NCBI GenBank assembly: GCA_947650285.1
Contig: CANTFL010000072.1
Coordinates: 50,945-114,944, forward strand
Length of the DNA: 64,000 bases
DNA from: Hyaloperonospora brassicae
Taxonomy: Eukaryota > Oomycota > Peronosporomycetes > Peronosporales > Peronosporaceae
Direction: 5' to 3'
Position numbers and translations under genes: made by a program. The notes under the pieces were generated by a model, which was not told the origin of the DNA, did not search any database, and saw nothing but the letters and a program-made list of their open reading frames with translations. This document shows, piece by piece, positions 22,788 through 33,395 of this stretch. The stretch's first letter is position 1, and every line of letters begins with the position of its first letter.

Positions 22788-23181
22788 TGCAACGGGGCAC
22801 ATTCTTGCGTAAACTTAACGCAAGGGTTTCGGGTGCTCCGACAAACGCACACGAGGCGAACGAGGAAGCTTAGGATAAGGAAAAAGTAAAACTGTTATAT
22901 TAATATAATTAAGTCTTTTAACTACTGTCTCTCTGTTTGACTTAACTTTATTTTGCTAATATAACTGAGTGTATGGTGACGTCTCGTCACCACTCATTGC
23001 GCGCATCTTGCGGCGATTGGTGGGTTGATATCATCAAGATATCAACCAATGAACAGACTCTTTGGTCGACCTTTCAATATCACAACTTCGGTGATATTGT
23101 TTAAAAAATATGCAACTTTATATTCTTTGTTGTCACTTTCTTTTAAAGTGGCAATTCCATGTAACGGGCTGCCCCGTTACA
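22788..23181 (-). repeat. 3' LTR of element A1
   Basis: On the minus strand it begins TGTAACGGGGCAGCCCGTTA and ends GCCCCGTTGCA. It aligns over its full length with 30,367-30,758, with scattered differences. A purine-rich tract (AAGGGGGGTGA on the minus strand, 23,182-23,192) lies directly before its start and is the expected polypurine primer for plus-strand DNA synthesis. Confidence 0.9.
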
Positions 23182-23318
23182 TCACCCCCCTTAACTGATA
23201 GTCACCGTGTGAAAATCGAAAATTATGGCGGCCACCCGTTGGTCGCCAATGGGAAGGAGAGCACTTGTTGGGTCCGTTCCATTCACTTTCCGCTCGACCT
23301 CGCATAGTTAACATGTGA

Positions 23319-24915
23319 ATGCGGGGTGATTCAAGGCACACAGAGTCTGTGCCTGTGCCAGCTTCTGCGGCAGACGATTCGTCGTCTGCTGCTCGTTCTT
23401 CGCCTGCAGCAACAGGTGCTGCAGGTGCACGCGGTACAGCATCGCGTGCGCATGATGACCCTGACGTTGAGGTCATCTACTCTGGCGATTCAGACTTATC
23501 TGACTCGGGAAATGCTGCAGAGGCGTCTCGCTCACCGTCGACGCCTCAGTGTTTGCCAAGGCCACTGCCGAAAGAACGGACTCGTGAGTTGCAACACAGT
23601 CTGTTCGGGAGCGATGGCGAATCTGATGATGAGTATGTTTGCTCACCACCGCAATCAGCTCGTTCTCCTTCGCACGAGCGACCTGAAGATGGTGCAACCC
23701 ATCGTCATACCGACAACCGTGGTACAAACAAAGGTACCACCGTGAAGCGTGAAGAGCTGAAGCCGTGGCGTTTGCCCGAACGGCTTATCAATGGCTTGTC
23801 TCACGAGACAAGCTAACACCATCGAATATCCTTATTTGATGCGACTGAGCTTCACGGCTTGACTCCCAGCGCGAGCAACTTTCGCGCTGAAGAAGACTTT
23901 TATCTCGATGTCTTTCTTAGACATCGATAGTACAATGTCAACCAAAGTCGTGACAACAACTCGCTTTTGGCGGCGTGGAACGCCTTCGTCCAAAATGTCA
24001 AGAAATTTGGACGAGAAGGATGACTTCAAAACTTGAAGCGGTACACATCAAGTTTGAAAAGCGAACGCCAACCGGTGCAATGTACCCGTTGCATCATTTG
24101 TCGAGTGAGGCAGACATTTCTTTGCCTCACTTGCGGAGATCGTTGTGCGAGTTGTGTTGACAACTCGCAACGTGCACATAGGGACTTGTATTCCCTAAGT
24201 TCGACCTGGGGAAGGGCACACATCTCGGATGAGATCGTGACGCGATTGCAAACTTGCAGTCCGTCTACAACCGCCTAGGGCGCGTGTTTATCGATGGACC
24301 CGGGGACTCATCAGATGGGTCTCGTCATACTGGCGGAAGAGACCTTCAACATTCATCAACAGCTGAGAGCGGGGCTCCAAGCTGTTCCAAGAGGGTATAT
24401 ACCCCCGCCACTGGACGAGGTAGCTCGTCCTTGATCCTGAATCGTCACGGTGATTCAAGATACGCTCCACTAGAAAGCGTTGATCACCGTGAGCATCCAC
24501 CAAAGGATTTAGAGGAGGAGGAAAGACCTCCCCCAGATGATTCGGCTCACCATCTCGACCCTAACGAGATGGATCGCGCAATCGATGAATTGCGCGATGA
24601 CTTGAAGCACGAGCGCGACCGGCGCTACGCTTTGACTAATACCGTGCGGAAGAACCGCAAGGATCACGAGGCTTATCAAGCGAGGGATCGCGCCGATTAT
24701 GCCACGGCGCAGCTATAGGTCGAGCGGGATGTCCGCCCCCTATTCGGTGAGCTGGCGACAGCTCGCGGGGAGATATCTCGATTCAGTTCCGAGGTATCAT
24801 ATCTGCGCGACCAGACGGATCGTCTGGAGCGCGAACGCACGAACTTGATGGATTTTCTTGAACGTGGGGGCTATCTTCACCGGAAGAAGAAGGCTCGTAC
24901 TGACAGTACGGCCTG
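23319..24915 (+). pseudogene. Antisense accessory ORF of element A1
   Basis: A coding frame on the strand opposite to pol. It starts at ATG 23,319, about 140 bp inside the 3' LTR, and ends near 24,915 inside pol. The first 165 codons are open: Ser-Ala-rich with ADDSSSAARS, an acidic stretch DSDLSDS, and then HSLFGSDGESDDEY and KPWRLPERLINGLSHETS. A middle part (FRAEEDFYLDVFLRHR, LLAAWNAFVQNVKKFG) is broken by stops. The end (24,254-24,915) is charged and coiled-coil-like, e.g. RDQTDRLERERTNLMDFLER, finishing in KKKART. It is homologous to the ORF at 49,704-51,296 of A2 from end to end. The last third is antisense to the A1 chromodomain. I do not recognise its family. A nuclear or RNA-binding role is possible but is only a guess. 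Confidence 0.7.
24288..24503 (-). pseudogene. Chromodomain at the C terminus of A1 pol
   Basis: The frame reads FLVERILNHRDDSGSRTSYL then VQWRGYIPSWNSLEPRSQL, the chromodomain pattern with the aromatic residue and the W-x-x-L-E-P segment. It is the last part of the integrase polyprotein and would bind methylated histone tails. It ends with a stop at 24,288. The linker between it and the GPY/F region (24,504-24,900) is broken in A1 by stops, including one at 24,783. The same DNA codes for the antisense ORF on the plus strand. Confidence 0.8.
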
Positions 24916-26565
24916 AGACTCCCCACGTAAAACGTAGGATGCGTGCGCATCCTGCGAGGCAACTCAATCGTGTATGCATTGCCCTTGCGGTGCAACACGC
25001 GAAATGGACCAATGTATTTCGGCAGTAGTAAACTACTGCCGACATTAGTGACTACATGTCCAAATAAGTTTACCGTAGACAGTAGTACTAGGCAGTAAAC
25101 TTTAAATGAAAGAACATTTGCTCCTCCATTCTTGTCTGCGTTCCGTTTCTGACGGTCCACCGCATTTGCGATGGAGTCCTGTACAAAACGGACCACCGCC
25201 TCTCGAGTCAGCAGGAAGTTCTCTACTTACTCGTTGTTTCAGTGCGCTTCGTGCGCACTGCTAAGAGATGATTCTATTCTGCAGCGAGATTGTCCACTTC
25301 CTCGCTGGAACAATCGTTGACGATTCCTAATATCCCAGCATCGTCATCATTGTCTGAAGTAGCAGCAGCGTCATTGCTACTGCGAAGATCAAACTCTTTT
25401 ATGTCGGTATTTTCGACATCGACATCGAACGTATCGGCATGTGCGATGATACGTGATGAGCAAGAGCCTAAACGGTTTTGCTCGAGCGAGTCCCCCCTTA
25501 ACCCAGAGTCATTCTTTATGAGGGCGGGAATACGTGGGTGGCGTAAGCCATTCACGTAGAACGGTCTATGCGTTGTGGACGCATGCACGGAATTGTTGAT
25601 AGCGAATTCGATAATTGGCAAGAACTAACTCCAACTCGAAAAGGAGTGGACGTATCCTCGAAGAATTTCTTCGAGTACACAATTTGCACGTTCCATCTAA
25701 ACCTCTGTTTCGGTATGGTCAGGTGTGGACATTTTAATCGAATTCCGAGTAAACGGAACACGGATTGACAGAACTCCGCCGTGAACCGAGGGTCACGGTT
25801 GGACTCGAGTTCACGGGATAATCCGTGAAGTCGAAACACTGTGCCGATGAAGACGCGCGCACAGCCGTGTGCAGTGATCGATTCAGAGACTGCAGCAAGA
25901 TGCACCATCTTGCTGAAACGATCCACAAACACATGAATACCATTATCCTTGTAAGAGTCTTCGGGGAACCCGAAGACAAAGTCCAAAGAAACGGACTCCC
26001 AACACTCTGCCGGAACAGGCAGAGGTTGTAGTGGCGCACGAGATGAAGGGCTCGGCTTCACCCGTTGACAGACTTCGCAAGAACGAATTCACTTGCGGAC
26101 AAACTGATACTGGCGTGGCCAGTAAAAGTCACGACTTACCGTGAGGTAAGTCTTTTCTCTACCACGATGCCCGTTTGTTGGGGCATCGTGAAACTCATAC
26201 ATGATGCGTAGACGCAAATCATCATGATCGGGTACGACGACACGAGGCGTTTCGTCGGCAACAGCTGTATAGTACAGCAATCCGTTGCGTGTATTATACC
26301 GATCCGATGAGGATCGGTACAAAGCTGATAAATCCCTCATGGATTTACTGGATGGATAGACCAGATAGTCCATCAATCGCAGAAGGTTTTTATCTTCCGC
26401 GAATGCTTTTCGTAGGTCGTCAAGTAAACTTGACGACGGGACACTGACTGACAGTGTCGCAACAGTGGGCTTATCCTCACCGTTGATTTGTGCGCCCGGC
26501 TCGAAATCGGGCCGGCGCGAAAGCGCATCAGCGACGACATTGAGTCTTCCTGGTTTATACTCCAC
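24783..26565 (-). pseudogene. Integrase of element A1
   Basis: Follows RNase H on the minus strand. The N-terminal zinc finger reads YEFHDAPTNGHRGREKTYLT...FYW...RK-stop-IRSCEVCQ, with a stop before the Cys pair. The catalytic core has the first Asp in SVSLDFVFGFPEDS and the second in ESNRDPRFTAEF. The third motif is frameshifted in A1, where A2 keeps DGQTERANRV. The C-terminal part (25,196-24,783) includes YIGPFRVLHRKGNAYTIELP and TFYVGSLRPYCQYE. The copy is inactive. The A2 copy (48,109-49,733) is cleaner and supports the domain calls. Confidence 0.85.
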
Positions 26566-28115
26566 GGAGAAGTAATACTCCGCGAAGACAGACAGCCACC
26601 CCGCCGTATGTTACGAGAGGTGTGGGCTGTCTACGGCCGTTCGTAGTGACGCATGGTCCGTATAGACAACAAACGGTCTATCTCTTAAGAGATAGACGCG
26701 AAACTTAACCAGTGCGTACTTCGTGGCAAGGAGTTCCTTGTCATGCACAGGGTAATTGCGCTCAGCTGCTTGCAGCTTACGCGATTGATAACAGATGACG
26801 CGCTCCGCGCCATCTGCATCGAACTGCATTAACGCACAGCCGATTGCAAAATCCTTGGCGTCACAGACCACATGAAATGGTCTGTCCTGATCTGCAATCG
26901 CCAAGATGGAAGATTGCATCAAGCTTTGCTTGATGCTTTCAAAGGAACGCTGACAGTCAGCGTTCCATGACCACTTGACATTTTTCTTGAGCAAGCAAGA
27001 AAGATGAACAGTCATCTCGGCGTAGTTGAGCGAGTACTTGTGCAAGCACGCCGCTAATCCAAGGATCTTACGAAGTCCCTTAACATCGGCTGGCACTGTC
27101 CAGTCGTTGATCGCCTTGATCTTTTCGGGATCAGGGCGTACGCCGTGTTTACCCACGATGCACCCAAGAAGTGGTGTTTTTCATGCTGCAAATATACACT
27201 TCTTGAGGTTGGCATACATCTTATGCTTGCGCATAAGTTGAAGAACCTGACGAACATTAGCTCTATGAACCTCAACGTCCGTCCTTCCGTCCATAGCCCG
27301 GATATGGACAAACCAATCGTCGAAGTAACTCCGTGCGAAGTCTCGCACCGGTCTCAACAGATTTGTAACACATCTGTTGAATGTTGCAGGGGCATTACTC
27401 AGCCCCTGTGGCATCACTAGCAACTCCCACATCATAACGCTGGAAGTGATCACTGATGTGTTCTCTATATGTCCCGTTCACGCATGAGGATCTGATAAAA
27501 TCTGTCCATCAGATCCATGGACGAGAAGATTGTACTGTTTGACATACCATCTATGATTACGTTCTTCCTCGGTATAGGCGTCTGAGCCAGTACCGTTGCA
27601 GCATTCAATTTGTTGAATGCGTGCACCATCCGCCACCCTCCTGTGGCCTTTCGAACACAGAAGGTCGGAGAGCTGTGAGGGGATGTCGATTCCCTCACAT
27701 GGCCCGCTGCTAAGCGATCGGCAAAGAACTTGTCGATCGCTAGTACTTGTTCACGAGGCAGTGGCCACTGCTTCATGACACAGTACTTCGAGCCCGGCTT
27801 GAGCTCGATCTCGTGTCGAGTGCATTTGTCCTTAGGCAACTCGCAAGGTTCGGATTCAGGGAACACATCCCTGAAATCGATCAAATTCTTGTACAAAGGA
27901 TTTGCCTGAAGTGACTCCCAGGATTGGGACGCGTATCGCTCAATCCGAGTCTTCTCATCAAGGACACTTTCGTCCATCGATGAGCTGCTGAGAACCCGTT
28001 CGTTCTCAGCAAATATTGTTGCCGACCGAATATCGGCCACATACTCATCCTGTGTGACGAGAATGCAGATATGCTTGACTTTGCCACTACGCAGATCGCG
28101 CAAGAACCGTTTCAA
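26566..28115 (-). pseudogene. Reverse transcriptase and RNase H of element A1
   Basis: The RT begins near YCVMKQWPLPREQVLAIDKF (about 27,730-27,790). It continues through the fingers and palm to SSMDLMDRFYQILMRERDI and then a TAG at 27,465. The frame resumes with MPQGLSNAPATFNRCVTNLL and the catalytic box SYFDDWFVHI (about 27,320). A TGA at 27,181 interrupts, then VRPDPEKIKAINDWTVP leads to the connection and RNase H (FHVVCDAKDFAIGCALMQF, YPVHDKELLATKYALVKF, FVVYTDHASLRTAVDSPH). The YFDD box and the RNase H Asp residues are intact, but a stop and two frame breaks inactivate the enzyme. About 26,617-27,840 is almost identical, inverted, to 32,076-33,300. Confidence 0.9.
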
Positions 28116-28298
28116 TTATAGAGTTGGCAATTGTGTTATCTCCGAAGTTAACTTCGAAGGCACAATCAGATCGAGCGTATAAGCGCCTACGCTTGATCCT
28201 TCATTAACCAAGACGTTCAACGTCTCGGTTTCTTCCTGAAAACTTGCTTTCACAGGTTGCTGAGGGCCTAATCCCTCAGCAAGTGACTCTTGAGGAAT

Positions 28299-28745
28299 TC
28301 ATTCCTCAAGTACGTGGGGACTTATTCCCTCGACGTCTTCTGACTGTGGCTGTGCAACCACAGTCAGGGACCGATACTCTACGGTCGACTCTTTAGTCGA
28401 CCTAGGATTTTTATGTTGCCCCTTGGGGGCAACAGGTTTCTTTTGTCTAAGATGCTGCCCGCTAGGCATGCATCCATGTCCAGATCCACTCGACTTATTC
28501 GAGTGGTAGACCTTCGGCGCAGCCTGTACTTCCGTACAGCCGCCGGGAGCTTGCTCTACAGTGTAGTGATCAACTACACTGTTATCTTGTGCAGTCGTGC
28601 TAACGACCGAACCGCAAGTGAGGCCATCGCACTCACTCGCAGAACATCCACACGCTTGTGGACGGTCCATGATGTTCATCAGATGGCCATCTGATGAACA
28701 AGTGGCAGGCATCTTCACGGATCGATGCTGCCAGCTCACCCTTGG
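28299..28745 (-). pseudogene. Protease-RT linker of element A1
   Basis: An open frame of 146 codons between the protease and the reverse transcriptase, without any motif I know. It is rich in Ser, Gln and Cys near its start. The DNA here is the clearest example of the hairpin tiling in family A: at least nine near-perfect hairpins with arms of 8 bp or more lie in 28,259-28,766. The reading 28,116-28,298 continues it with stops. Confidence 0.5.
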
Positions 28746-29117
28746 CTCTTACTTTCTGAGCCAAGGTAATCCCAGGATGACATCGAATTTGTCATCCAGA
28801 TCTAGTACGATGAAGTCATCATCGTACTGTTCGCCCACTAACGTGTAGTGGATTCCTACTACACGTTTCTCAACTGTTATCGATGCGCCTTTTGCAAGGC
28901 GCACCGTCATCCTTGTGAGGGGAATGTCGCGCTCAACGAACTCGAGACTACGACCCTCTAGAGACTGGCGTCGAACAAAGTTGTTCGACGCCCCACAGTC
29001 TACTAGGGCACGAAGCGACAAATAATTTGTCGCTTCCAACTTCAAGGTGACGAGCGAAACGTCATCACCAGGTGCAGAGACACACAATGATTGTGTATCT
29101 GAAGCAACTTTCGTCAA
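28746..29117 (-). pseudogene. Aspartic protease of element A1
   Basis: An open frame of 122 codons. The active site reads SLRALVDCGASNNFVRRQSL, with Asp-Cys-Gly-Ala instead of Asp-Ser/Thr-Gly-Ala. The later segment YDDDFIVLDLDDKFDVILGL gives the second conserved block with I-L-G-L-P-W. Retropepsins of Gypsy elements are about this size. It would process Gag-Pol. The Cys at the Ser/Thr position is unusual and may be a mutation or a family trait. Confidence 0.8.
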
Positions 29118-29167
29118 GAGATTTGCAAATTCTCTTGAGGTTGCTGGAATAGTAGGGTGCTCCGCCC

Positions 29168-30322
29168 CTACTGACCCCGACCATTTTTTGATTTTCCGTC
29201 TCGCTGTTGCGGCTTCGCAACAGCGCTGGACCCACGCCCATTGCCCTTTCTGGCAAATGGTCGTCCATTTCGCTCAGTACTGTTTGGTACTGGGCGTGGA
29301 GCACTACACTCGTATGCGTAGCGACCTAACTTCTGACAGCGATTGCACCTTTGCAATCGCTTGTTGTTTGAAGAGCGAGGTCTCTCGCTCTCAACATAGC
29401 AGAGGTCCATTGGTTCTGGACCTCCGATCTCTTGTCGTCTTGGTGGACGGTAAGAATTTAAGCTAGCATGAGCCTGTCTCATGCTAAAGTCTTCCTGTTC
29501 CGCCGCTGATATCGCTTCTTCAAGCGTATTCAGCTCAAGGCGGAACAGGTGGCTCCTGACGGGCCTTTCCGCGAGCCCTTGCATTAACACCGTAATCAAG
29601 GTATGTTCATGTACTGGGTTAGCAGTTATACTACTCGCGGGAAGTCGTAAATGTTGAGCGTAAGCGTGCACATCACGCTTACCCTGCTTAAGTTTTAGGA
29701 GCTCTGAACGAGCCTTGAACTCAGCCCGTGGCGGCTCAAACGTTTGTCTGAGCCGGGACTTGAAGTCATCTAGCGACCTGAACACTTTTGGGCCGCTACT
29801 CTCGAGCCCCAGGGACCAAGTTTTGGCACGCCCTGCCAAGTGGGTTTGAGCAAATGTGAGTTCCATTTGCTCATCTTCGACGCGACGAGCCCTTCAGGAT
29901 CTGTCGAGTTCGACAAACCATAGTAACAGGGAGTCTTCCGGGACTCCACTGTACTTGGAGATGTTAACCTTCATGACCTCGGGACGACGCGCATGTGCCG
30001 TCCCGCCCACAGCAGCATGGAATTGCTGCTGTCTCAACAGCTCTGTCTGTTGAGCACCGAGTTCTCTCAACTGCTCGGCCTGTTGAGAGCCTTGCTGGTG
30101 AAGCAAGGCTACTTGCTCCCTTTCGGCGACATGTTCATTTTGGATGAACTTGGCTACAGCTGCATGTTGTTGGTCTATGTCTAGAGACTGCAACATGGCG
30201 CTAATGGCGAACTCGCCTACCGTAGAGCTCATTCGTTCTACCGAACCCCATTCGATGTCACTCAAATGGGTAAACCCTTCACGCGTGGCGTGAAAGGTCT
30301 CTTCATTATCCAACATGTTCAT
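29168..30322 (-). pseudogene. gag of element A1
   Basis: Starts with MNMLDNEETFHATREGFTHL at 30,322, 45 bp after the LTR. A Gln-rich coiled-coil-like segment follows (QQGSQQAEQLRELGAQQTEL). One TAG near 29,894 lies just before the retrotransposon gag capsid domain (MELTFAQTHLAGRAKTWSLG, FRSLDDFKSRLRQTFEPP, RDVHAYAQHLRLPASSI). The zinc knuckle reads CNRCQKLGRYAYEC, in which the metal-binding His is Arg, so it probably cannot bind zinc. Total length is about 385 codons, normal for this type. Confidence 0.85.
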
Positions 30323-30345
30323 GTTGGATATTGTGGTCCTTGGAA

Positions 30346-30364
30346 GGACTACAAAGTACTACCA
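30346..30364 (-). promoter_or_regulatory. Primer binding site of element A1
   Basis: Minus-strand TGGTAGTACTTTGTAGTCC begins two bases after the end of the 5' LTR. The first three bases pair with the CCA end of a tRNA. Element E has the closely similar TGGTAGCACTTGTAGTC at the same place, suggesting that both families use the same or a related tRNA. Confidence 0.65.
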
Positions 30365-30366
30365 GG

Positions 30367-30758
30367 TGTAACTGGGCACACCCTTGCGTGAACTTAACGC
30401 AAGGGGATTGGTGCACCCGACAGACGTAGACGAGGCAAACGAGGAAGCGTAGGATAAGGAAAAAGTAAAACTGTTATATTAAGGTAATTAAGTCTTTTAA
30501 CTACTGTCTCTCTGTTTGACCTACCTTAATTATGCTAATATAACTGAGTGTATGGTGACGTCTCGTCACCACTCATTGCGCGCGTCTAGCGGTGATTGGT
30601 GGGTTGATATCATCACGATATCAACCAATGAACAGACTCTTTGGTCGACCTTTCAATATCACCACTTCGGTGATATTGTTTAAAAAATATGCAACTTTAT
30701 ATTCTTTGTTGTCACTTTCTTTTAAAGTGGCACTTCCATGTAACGGGCTGCCCCGTCA
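30367..30758 (-). repeat. 5' LTR of element A1
   Basis: Aligns with 22,788-23,181. Its outer end reads TGACGGGGCAG on the minus strand, a worn form of TGTAACGGGGCAG. The LTR carries an AT-rich core and the conserved block ATTGCGCGCGTCTAGCGGTG. It would hold the promoter for element transcription. Confidence 0.85.
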
Positions 30759-32075
30759 TTCGCTCACTTTGTCTCTTCATCTTGTGCGGTCGATATTCGT
30801 TCTCTCAGTTTCTTTTGGACGGCTGTTGGGTCGATATCCCCTGCACTGGATGATCCTCGAGTCTCTGGATTGGTTGGGTCACTGTGAGTCGAACGCGCTT
30901 CTCATATTCTCAATTTTAAACCGACTCTTCACTCTCATCTGTGGATCGTCCATCACCTAGCTGGTCGGCGAATTGCACGCGACAAGTTGCACTCCGTGTA
31001 ATCATTGACACCGCTGGTTTTGCTTCGATGACTCCATCGGTTTCCTATCTCCAACCAACTTTTCTTGTATCCGATTCAGTTTTTGTAGCTCTTCATAGCG
31101 TTCCTCACCTAAGAATAGCTTCTCTGTCTTAGCTTCCAGTGCTTCCGTGGCAAGGACGTCGGCAGCTGCAGTGTAGCAGCGGGTAATTTTCAGTTTTAGT
31201 ACGGAATTAACTTTCAAAAAAAAACCTATGTGACGTGCCAATTCTACTTGCAGTAGATGGTGTTTACATGCGATCACTCCCATGGCTTAATGGATCGCAA
31301 ACCTCGAGTCTCCCACGATGACCAGATCAATAATTTGGTGATCCAATGCTGCTAGAGCGCCTCGCTTCATGCCGGCGTATTTTGCCAAATTTAATGTGGT
31401 AGACGGTAGGTAATTACTCGCAGCCCTAACGACTGTCCACTCGAGCAGTCTCCACAATATCCACGCACAACTATCAAATCCACCATGTGTTGTTGTCTTC
31501 GACGAACCGTCGAAAGACATGACAAACCCACCAAATTCTTGCGAGACTCGTGCTTACAACAGTTCAGGATCGAGGCGGACTATTATCTCAGGAGTAGGGC
31601 ATGGAGAAATGTGTGCTGGCGATACGTCGAGTCTGACTGTCGGTGTGATGGACGCCTGGGATAGCTGCAGAAAGTCGACATCGCGCTTGCCGACTTTTTT
31701 TAATTTTCAGATGATAGGGTGACAATAGTACGGCTAAGTTGACTGTGTGTCCATACAATGATTTGGACGTAGAGACCTAATCCAATGTTAGACATCTCCT
31801 ATAGACGTGGATCGTTCTTCCCACCAGCAGTGTATGTGCGACTTTGATCACTTGTAATAGTGCTAGCACATCGCGCTCTGCCGGGTGGTAGTTTTTCTCA
31901 TTGTCATTTAACACTCGATGCAAATCGCACTAGATGGAATTTGTGGTCGTAGCGTTGCATTAGGGTGTTACTTAGTGCAGTCGTTTGCGAAGATCATCAC
32001 CTGGACATCTAGACTTTGACCAAAATGACGGAGTATGGGTTCTGAAATGATTGTCCTTTTATCCGTGCCATAAAA
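30759..32075 (-). pseudogene. Element C pol, two RNase H domains
   Basis: The continuation of element C beyond A1. Reading leftwards, a worn canonical RNase H appears first (VMIFAND, RFASSVK, then YGHTVNLAVLLSPYHLKIKK in broken frames, about 31,690-32,000). A clean second RNase H of the archaeal/plant type follows at 31,002-31,540. It contains MSFDGSSKTTTHGGFDSCAW, WRLLEWTVVRAASNYLP, IIDLVIVGDSRFAIH and YTAAADVLATEALEAK, which give D, D and N-x-x-AD, with the Glu of the second motif changed (LNLAKYAGM). The part 30,759-31,000 is the Ser/Lys-rich linker before integrase, ending AQDEETK. The right edge at 32,075 is an abrupt join to A2. Confidence 0.8.
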
Positions 32076-33395
32076 GTTGCCTAAGGACAAATGCACTCGA
32101 CACGAGATCGAGCTCAAGCCGGGCTCGAAGTACTGTGTCATGAGGCAGTGGCCACTGCCTCGTGAAAAGTACTAGCGATCGACAAGTTCTTTGCCGATCG
32201 CTTAGCAGCGGGCCATGTGAGGGAATCGACATCCCCTCACAGCTCTCCGACCTTCTGTGTTCGAAAGGCCACAGGAGGGTGGCGGATGGTGCACGCATTC
32301 AACAAATTGAATGCTGCAACGGTGCTGGCTCAGACGCCTATACAGAGGAAGAACGTAATCATAGATGGTATGTCAAACAGTACAATCTTCTCGTCCATGG
32401 ATCTGATGGACAGATTTTATCAGATCCTCATGCGTGAACGGGACATATAGAGAACACATCAGTGATCACTTCCAGCGTTATGATGTGGGAGTTGCTAGTG
32501 ATGCCACAGGGGCTGAGTAATGCCCCTGCAACATTCAACAGATGTGTTACAAATCTGTTGAGACCGGTGCGAGACTTCGCACGGAGTTACTTCGACGATT
32601 GGTTCGTCCATATCCGGGCTATGGACGGAAGGACGGACGTTGAGGTTCATAGAGCTAATGTTCGTCAGGTTCTTCAACTTATGCGCAAGCATAAGATGTA
32701 TGCCAACCTCAAGAAGTGTATATTTGCAGCATGAAAAACACCACTTCTTGGGTGCATCGTGGGTAAACACGGCGTACGCCCTGATCCCGAAAAGATCAAG
32801 GCGATCACCGACTGGACAGTGCCAGCCGATGTTAAGGGACTTCGTAAGATCCTTGGATTAGCGGCGTGCTTGCACAAGTACTCGCTCAACTACGCCGAGA
32901 TGACTGTTCATCTTTCTTGCTTGCTCAAGAAAAATGTCAAGTGGTCATGGAACGCTGACTGTCAGCGTTCCTTTGAAAGCATCAAGCAAAGCTTGATGCA
33001 ATCTTCCATCTTGGCGATTGCAGATCAGGACAGACCATTTCATGTGGTCTGTGACGCCAAGGATTTTGCAATCGGCTGTGCGTTAATGCAGTTCGATGCA
33101 GATGGCGCGGAGCGCGTCATCTGTTATCAATCGCGTAAGCTGCAAGCAGCTGAGCGCAATTACCCTGTGCATTACAAGGAACTCCTTGCCACGAAGTACG
33201 CACTGGTTAAGTTTCGCGTCTATCTCTTAAGAGATAGACCGTTTGTTGTCTATACGGACCATGCGTCACTACGCACGGCCGTAGACAGTACACACCTCTC
33301 GCAACGAATGGCGAGGTGGCTGCCTTTCTTCGCGGACTACAACATCTCCGTGGAATACAAACCAGGACGACTTAACGTCGTCGCTGATGCGCTAT
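32076..33395 (+). pseudogene. Element A2 pol, reverse transcriptase and RNase H part
   Basis: Plus-strand copy of family A, cut at its left end. From 32,076 to about 33,300 it is almost base-for-base the reverse complement of A1 (27,840-26,617), including the TAG after RERDI (32,448) and the TGA after KKCIFAA (32,732). It contains the catalytic SYFDDWFVHI, then FHVVCDAKDFAIGCALMQF and YTDHASLRTAVDS. After 33,300 it differs much more from A1 (RMARWLPFFADYNISVEYKP). It has one private 1-bp deletion near 32,167. It ends at 33,395 where element D is inserted, and resumes at 48,105. Confidence 0.9.

Larger units (their letters stand above)
22788..30758 (-). mobile_element. Complete Gypsy chromovirus element A1, inserted in element C
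   Basis: Two LTRs (22,788-23,181 and 30,367-30,758) in the same orientation enclose gag, protease, RT, RNase H, integrase and chromodomain on the minus strand, plus an antisense ORF on the plus strand. The flanking DNA on both sides is pol of element C: AQDEETK-stop ends at 30,759 and ADLKTYLRG resumes at 22,787, which are neighbouring residues in C-like proteins. This shows insertion into C. The target duplication is blurred (AGCGA against AGCAG on the minus strand). All genes contain stops, so A1 is not autonomous. Confidence 0.9.

Noticed and set aside
28259..28766. CRISPR-like or tRNA-like explanation of the repeated hairpins
   Set aside because: The hairpins all differ in sequence, lack a constant repeat with spacers, and have no cloverleaf arrangement.
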